The notes under the pieces are model-generated. The model did no database searches. It was given only the letters and a program-made list of their open reading frames with translations, and was not told the origin of the DNA. A stretch of 64,000 nt of DNA. Source: Actinacidiphila acididurans. Its GTDB lineage: Bacteria; Actinomycetota; Actinomycetes; Streptomycetales; Streptomycetaceae. Made by a program: the position numbers and the translations under genes. Shown here one piece after another: positions 61,339 through 64,000 of this stretch. Positions within the stretch are counted from its first letter, which is position 1; each line of letters begins with the position of its first letter. The DNA lies in the NCBI RefSeq assembly GCF_016918855.1, contig NZ_JADKYB010000018.1, positions 124,001-188,000 of the forward strand, written 5' to 3'.

Positions 61339-61601
61339 GCGGCGCTCGCGCCGCCCTCGTTCCCGGCGTTCCCGGCGTTCCCGGCGTTCCCGAAGATCCG
61401 CCCGCGCGCCCGCTCCATCTCCTCCTCGCTGAACGCGCCGTGCTCCTCGGCGTGCGCCCGCAGATCGGCCCCGAGCAACTGATGCCTGATCTGCCGCGCC
61501 ACCGCCTCGGCCACATACCCGGACACGTTGTCCGTGAGCTTCTTCAGCTCCGCCACCTGCTCCGTGGGCAAGGTCACCGTGATCCGCGTCGTATCGGCCA
61601 T
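61335..61601 (-). CDS. vapB: Antitoxin VapB (ribbon-helix-helix type)
   Basis: 88 residues, MADTTRITVTLPTEQVAELK then KLTDNVSGYVAEAVARQIRH, a ribbon-helix-helix DNA-binding domain. The C-terminal half is the toxin-binding part and ends in NAGNAGNAGN, encoded by 9-bp tandem repeats (GTTCCCGGC three times, 61359-61385 on the plus strand). The 26-bp palindrome at 61604-61629 abuts the start and is its operator. -10-like TATGCT lies 6 bases before the ATG, so the mRNA is probably leaderless. Confidence 0.85.
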   Translation of the reverse strand: MADTTRITVTLPTEQVAELKKLTDNVSGYVAEAVARQIRHQLLGADLRAHAEEHGAFSEEEMERARGRIFGNAGNAGNAGNEGGASAA

Positions 61602-61603
61602 AG

Positions 61604-61629
61604 GGCGAGCATACTGCAGTATGCTCGCC
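61604..61629. promoter_or_regulatory. 26-bp perfect palindrome, vapBC operator
   Basis: Arms of 13 bp with core GCATACTGCAGTATGC. It ends two bases from the vapB start and covers the -10 region, as expected for autorepression by VapB-VapC. Confidence 0.85.
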
Positions 61630-61798
61630 GCGGCGGCGCGACCTCCGACCGAGGCGCCCACCGGTCACCCCCTCTTCACTTTCGCCCCCTTCTGTCACCG
61701 TCCTGCATCAGCCCCGTACGGCCGATTCCGCGGGGGCGGGGTGGGGGCGATGGTGGTGGGGGAGAGCGCGGGGGACGCGCGGACAGGGGGGCGGAGGC

Positions 61799-62887
61799 GT
61801 GGAGTTCACGATCGCGAGACGGGTGGGGCGGCGGGCGCGGGGGATGCTGGCGGGTGGGGGCGCCGGGGTGGTCGGGGCGGTGGGGTGGCTGGTGGCGGCG
61901 GGCGGGCACAAGCCGGGGGGCCCGCTGACCGCGCTGGGGCTGGCCGTGGCGGTGCTGGTGGTGGGGATACGGGAACGGGCCCGGCTGAAGAAGCCGTTCC
62001 ACCTGATGGTGGACGACTTCGGGATCACGCTGCACGACGCCGAACTGAGCTGGGAGCAGATCGCGGCCGTCGCCCTGCACCATCCGCCGCAGTCCGGGGA
62101 CGAGGACGACGACCCGGTCCCGCCGCGGCTGGTGGTGTGGCCGGCGCCCGGGGTGACCCTGCCGCGCCGCCCGGACCGTACGTTCGACGGCCGTCGGCGC
62201 TACACCCTGGTCGACACCGGCGACCTCGACCAGGGCACGGCCGCGCTCGGCGCCGCGCTCGCGCAGTACGGGGGCGCTCGTTACGAGACCGCGCCGCGCT
62301 CACTGCGGCCGCCGACTCCGGTCACCGTGTCCGGCCCGGAACACCGGGTGCCCGGCGCGGAGCGGGTGTTCACCGCGCACTCCCCGGCCCTCGGCCCCGC
62401 CGCCCTGGCGCTGCTCGCCCTGTCCGCGACCCTCGTCCTGCCGCTGGTGGACCTGCTGCTCACCCGCCGGATGCCCGTCCCCGCTCAACTGCTGGGCGTG
62501 TGGTTCCTGGGCACCGCGTTCACCTGGTGGGCCACCGCTCGCACGATACGGCACTGGCGGCGCCCGCTGCGGCTGCGCATCGGCCCGGCCGGCATCGCGG
62601 TCCGCGACACCTCGGCCCCCGCCGACTTCCGCATCCCCTGGCCCGACATCGCCGCCGTCACCGTCGGCCCGGCCCCCAACGCCACCGACACCCGCCCCTG
62701 GCTCACCGTCTGGCCCCTGCCCGGCACGCCCCTCGACCGCGGCCGCACCCACCTCGTCGACGGCCACCAGGCCTACGCCCTGATCCGCCTCGACCGCCTC
62801 CCCGGCGGCGCCCCCGCCGTCCTCCCCACCCTCCACACCTTCGCCGGCGAACGCCTCACCGCCACCCCCACCGACCTCCCGGCCTGA
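61799..62887 (+). CDS. Membrane protein with two PH-like domains
   Basis: 362 residues from GTG 61799. Membrane segments at about 17-35 and 42-58, and later at about 200-222 and 235-252, alternate with two PH/YdbT-like stretches (FHLMVDDFGITLHDAELSWE, LRIGPAGIAVRDTSAPADFR). Such proteins are common in Streptomyces and are thought to be envelope or scaffold proteins; no enzyme motif is seen. The 3' third is extremely GC-rich. Confidence 0.65.
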   Translation: MEFTIARRVGRRARGMLAGGGAGVVGAVGWLVAAGGHKPGGPLTALGLAVAVLVVGIRERARLKKPFHLMVDDFGITLHDAELSWEQIAAVALHHPPQSGDEDDDPVPPRLVVWPAPGVTLPRRPDRTFDGRRRYTLVDTGDLDQGTAALGAALAQYGGARYETAPRSLRPPTPVTVSGPEHRVPGAERVFTAHSPALGPAALALLALSATLVLPLVDLLLTRRMPVPAQLLGVWFLGTAFTWWATARTIRHWRRPLRLRIGPAGIAVRDTSAPADFRIPWPDIAAVTVGPAPNATDTRPWLTVWPLPGTPLDRGRTHLVDGHQAYALIRLDRLPGGAPAVLPTLHTFAGERLTATPTDLPA

Positions 62888-62920
62888 CCGCCCCTCCCGG
62901 CTGCCGGGCCCGGCGCCCCG

Positions 62921-63547
62921 TCACAACCGGTCGATCTCCGTCAGGTCGATCCCGATGCCGTACGGCACCTCCACCTTCAGCGCGTCCCGGTGAATCCCGG
63001 TCAGTACGTACGACGTCGCCTTCGCGCCCTGGTCCAGTTCGTACACGTACACCACCGGGTGGTGGGACTCCGCGGCCTGCTCGACCCGCCAGAAGTGCGG
63101 GATGCCCGCGGCGGCGTACTTGTGCGGCTTGGTGTCCCGGTCCCGCTCCTCGGAATCCGGCGAGACCACCTCGACCGCCAGCACCACGTCCTTCGCCTCG
63201 TACCGCGTCTGGTTCTGGTCCGCGTCCGCCTCCGCGGTGACCACCACCAGGTCGGGCTCCGGCACATTCCGCGGCCCCAGCACCACGGCCATCTCCCGGC
63301 GCACCCGGTAGTGCTCGGGCACGCTGCTGCGCAGCCCCGTCTCCAGCAAATACATCGCCACAGTGTGGAACTTCCGCTGCGGGCTCACGAAGACCAGGCT
63401 CCCGTCGATCAGTTGCGTGTGCGGCGGGAGGCTCAGCGTGTAGAGATCGTCAAGGGTGTAACCGCCCTCCGGCGGAATCGGCCACGGGGCCCCGTCGGGC
63501 TGCGCGGGCTCCGCCGCCTGAGTGTCCGGCTCGGCCTCGGCGATCAT
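62921..63547 (-). CDS. Uma2-family putative restriction-endonuclease-fold protein
   Basis: 208 residues from MIAEAEPDTQAAEPAQPDG, RBS GGAGG. The Uma2 core is recognisable: YTLDDLYTLSLPPHTQLIDG, VRREMAVVLGPRNVPEPDLVVV (PD...), AKDVVLAVEVVSPDSEERDRDTKPHKYAAAGIPHFWRVE split by domain with the D...E-x-V catalytic pattern. These proteins have a PD-(D/E)XK-like fold and are very abundant in actinobacteria, cyanobacteria and others; role unknown. Not linked to a methylase. Confidence 0.85.
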   Translation of the reverse strand: MIAEAEPDTQAAEPAQPDGAPWPIPPEGGYTLDDLYTLSLPPHTQLIDGSLVFVSPQRKFHTVAMYLLETGLRSSVPEHYRVRREMAVVLGPRNVPEPDLVVVTAEADADQNQTRYEAKDVVLAVEVVSPDSEERDRDTKPHKYAAAGIPHFWRVEQAAESHHPVVYVYELDQGAKATSYVLTGIHRDALKVEVPYGIGIDLTEIDRL

Positions 63548-63701
63548 GGTTCCTCCCATGGACGGGATTCTGTCCGGTGTGTCCAGACTACCCACGGCCT
63601 ATGCCGCCGCTACCACCCGTAAGGGTGACCCCTGGGCCCGCACGGGCTCGCCCTCCTCGGCGGCGCCCCGCAGGACCCGGCGTCGGGAAACTGACGGTAC
63701 G

Positions 63702-64000
63702 TCAGGGCGGCGGCGGGCCCAGGCCCGATTCGTAGGCCAGGATGACGAGATGGACCCGGTCGCGGGCGGCGAGCTTGGTGAACAGGCGGGCGACGTGGGC
63801 CTTGGCGGTGGCCGCCGAGATGAAGAGGCGCTCGGCGATCTCGGCGTTGGACAGGCCGCGGGCGACCAGGGCGAGGACCTCGCGTTCCCGGTCGGTGACC
63901 GTGGGCGGAAGGGGGCGGTGCGGGGTCGGGGCGCGCGGCGCCGGGTCCGCGGCGGCGAAGTCGGCGATCAGGCGGCGGGTGACCGCGGGCGCGATCAGGG
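63702..64000 (-). CDS. LuxR/NarL-family response regulator, C-terminal part (5' end outside window)
   Basis: The last 99 residues are visible. After a receiver-to-HTH linker (RLIADFAAADPAPRAPTPHR), the HTH reads VTDREREVLALVARGLSNAE then IAERLFISAATAKAHVARLF and ends LAYESGLGPPPP. Stop TGA at 63702-63704. The receiver domain lies beyond 64000. Very similar in pattern to the regulator at 24475, as expected for this abundant family. Confidence 0.85.
   Translation of the reverse strand, partial: LIAPAVTRRLIADFAAADPAPRAPTPHRPLPPTVTDREREVLALVARGLSNAEIAERLFISAATAKAHVARLFTKLAARDRVHLVILAYESGLGPPPP

Overview
The window is chromosomal DNA of a Streptomyces-like actinomycete. The evidence is very high G+C coding sequence, frequent GTG starts, short or absent leaders, and Streptomyces hallmarks: a sigE-cseA-cseB-cseC envelope-stress operon, lsr2, a two-module clpC, a cdgB-type diguanylate cyclase, disA and a type III PKS lipid operon. 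All calls rest on reading the sequence and on family knowledge; no search was run.

Left part (1-20.4 kb), mostly accessory. It opens inside the C-terminal half of a large serine integrase, so an integrated element probably ends near 1.1-1.3 kb. Next come a DUF6193-like gene, a membrane STAND-like/TPR protein with a damaged P-loop, and several small unknown proteins. From 5.9 to 9.9 kb lies a phenolic-lipid type cluster: type III PKS, ICMT-like methyltransferase and FAD hydroxylase in one operon, with a divergent UbiA prenyltransferase and an 18-bp minisatellite between them. A secreted beta-helix protein, an O-methyltransferase, an HTH regulator with a secreted beta-propeller, a LuxR-type regulator, terB/terD-type genes, a quinone oxidoreductase and arfB follow.

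Middle part (20.4-42.4 kb). This holds a flavin reductase, cdgB, a NarL-type two-component pair, a quinone oxidoreductase and a threonine-aldolase-like enzyme. A gene-poor stretch with a large imperfect palindrome precedes a cofactor operon (DUF2520 gene, panC, nadB, nadC, coaX) for pantothenate/CoA and NAD. A 171-bp MITE (16-bp terminal inverted repeats, CTAG target duplication) sits exactly at the stop codon of a membrane-protein gene. Then come a BlaI-family regulator, an ArgA-type acetyltransferase, lsr2, clpC with a ClgR-type box, a trypco2 protein and an M23 peptidase with a structured leader.

Right part (42.4-64 kb). A TetR regulator and a divergent 14-TM exporter share a promoter with two operators. 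The sigE-cse operon follows, then a nested palindrome block, mutY, a secreted protein, disA, radA, and an unusual fusion of sigma-like helices, an anti-sigma zinc motif, a membrane anchor and a BACON-like domain. Ppx/GppA phosphatase, a sugar-phosphate isomerase-like protein, ilvD, a vapBC toxin-antitoxin pair under a 26-bp palindrome, a PH-like membrane protein, a Uma2-family protein and the end of a LuxR response regulator complete the window.

The most unusual items are the sigma/anti-sigma/BACON fusion, the MITE at a stop codon, the vapBC palindrome, the 18-bp minisatellite beside the PKS/UbiA locus, the nested palindromes after cseC, the 27.7-kb cruciform, and the P-loop-defective STAND/TPR protein beside the integrase. 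No tRNA, rRNA or CRISPR array was seen.
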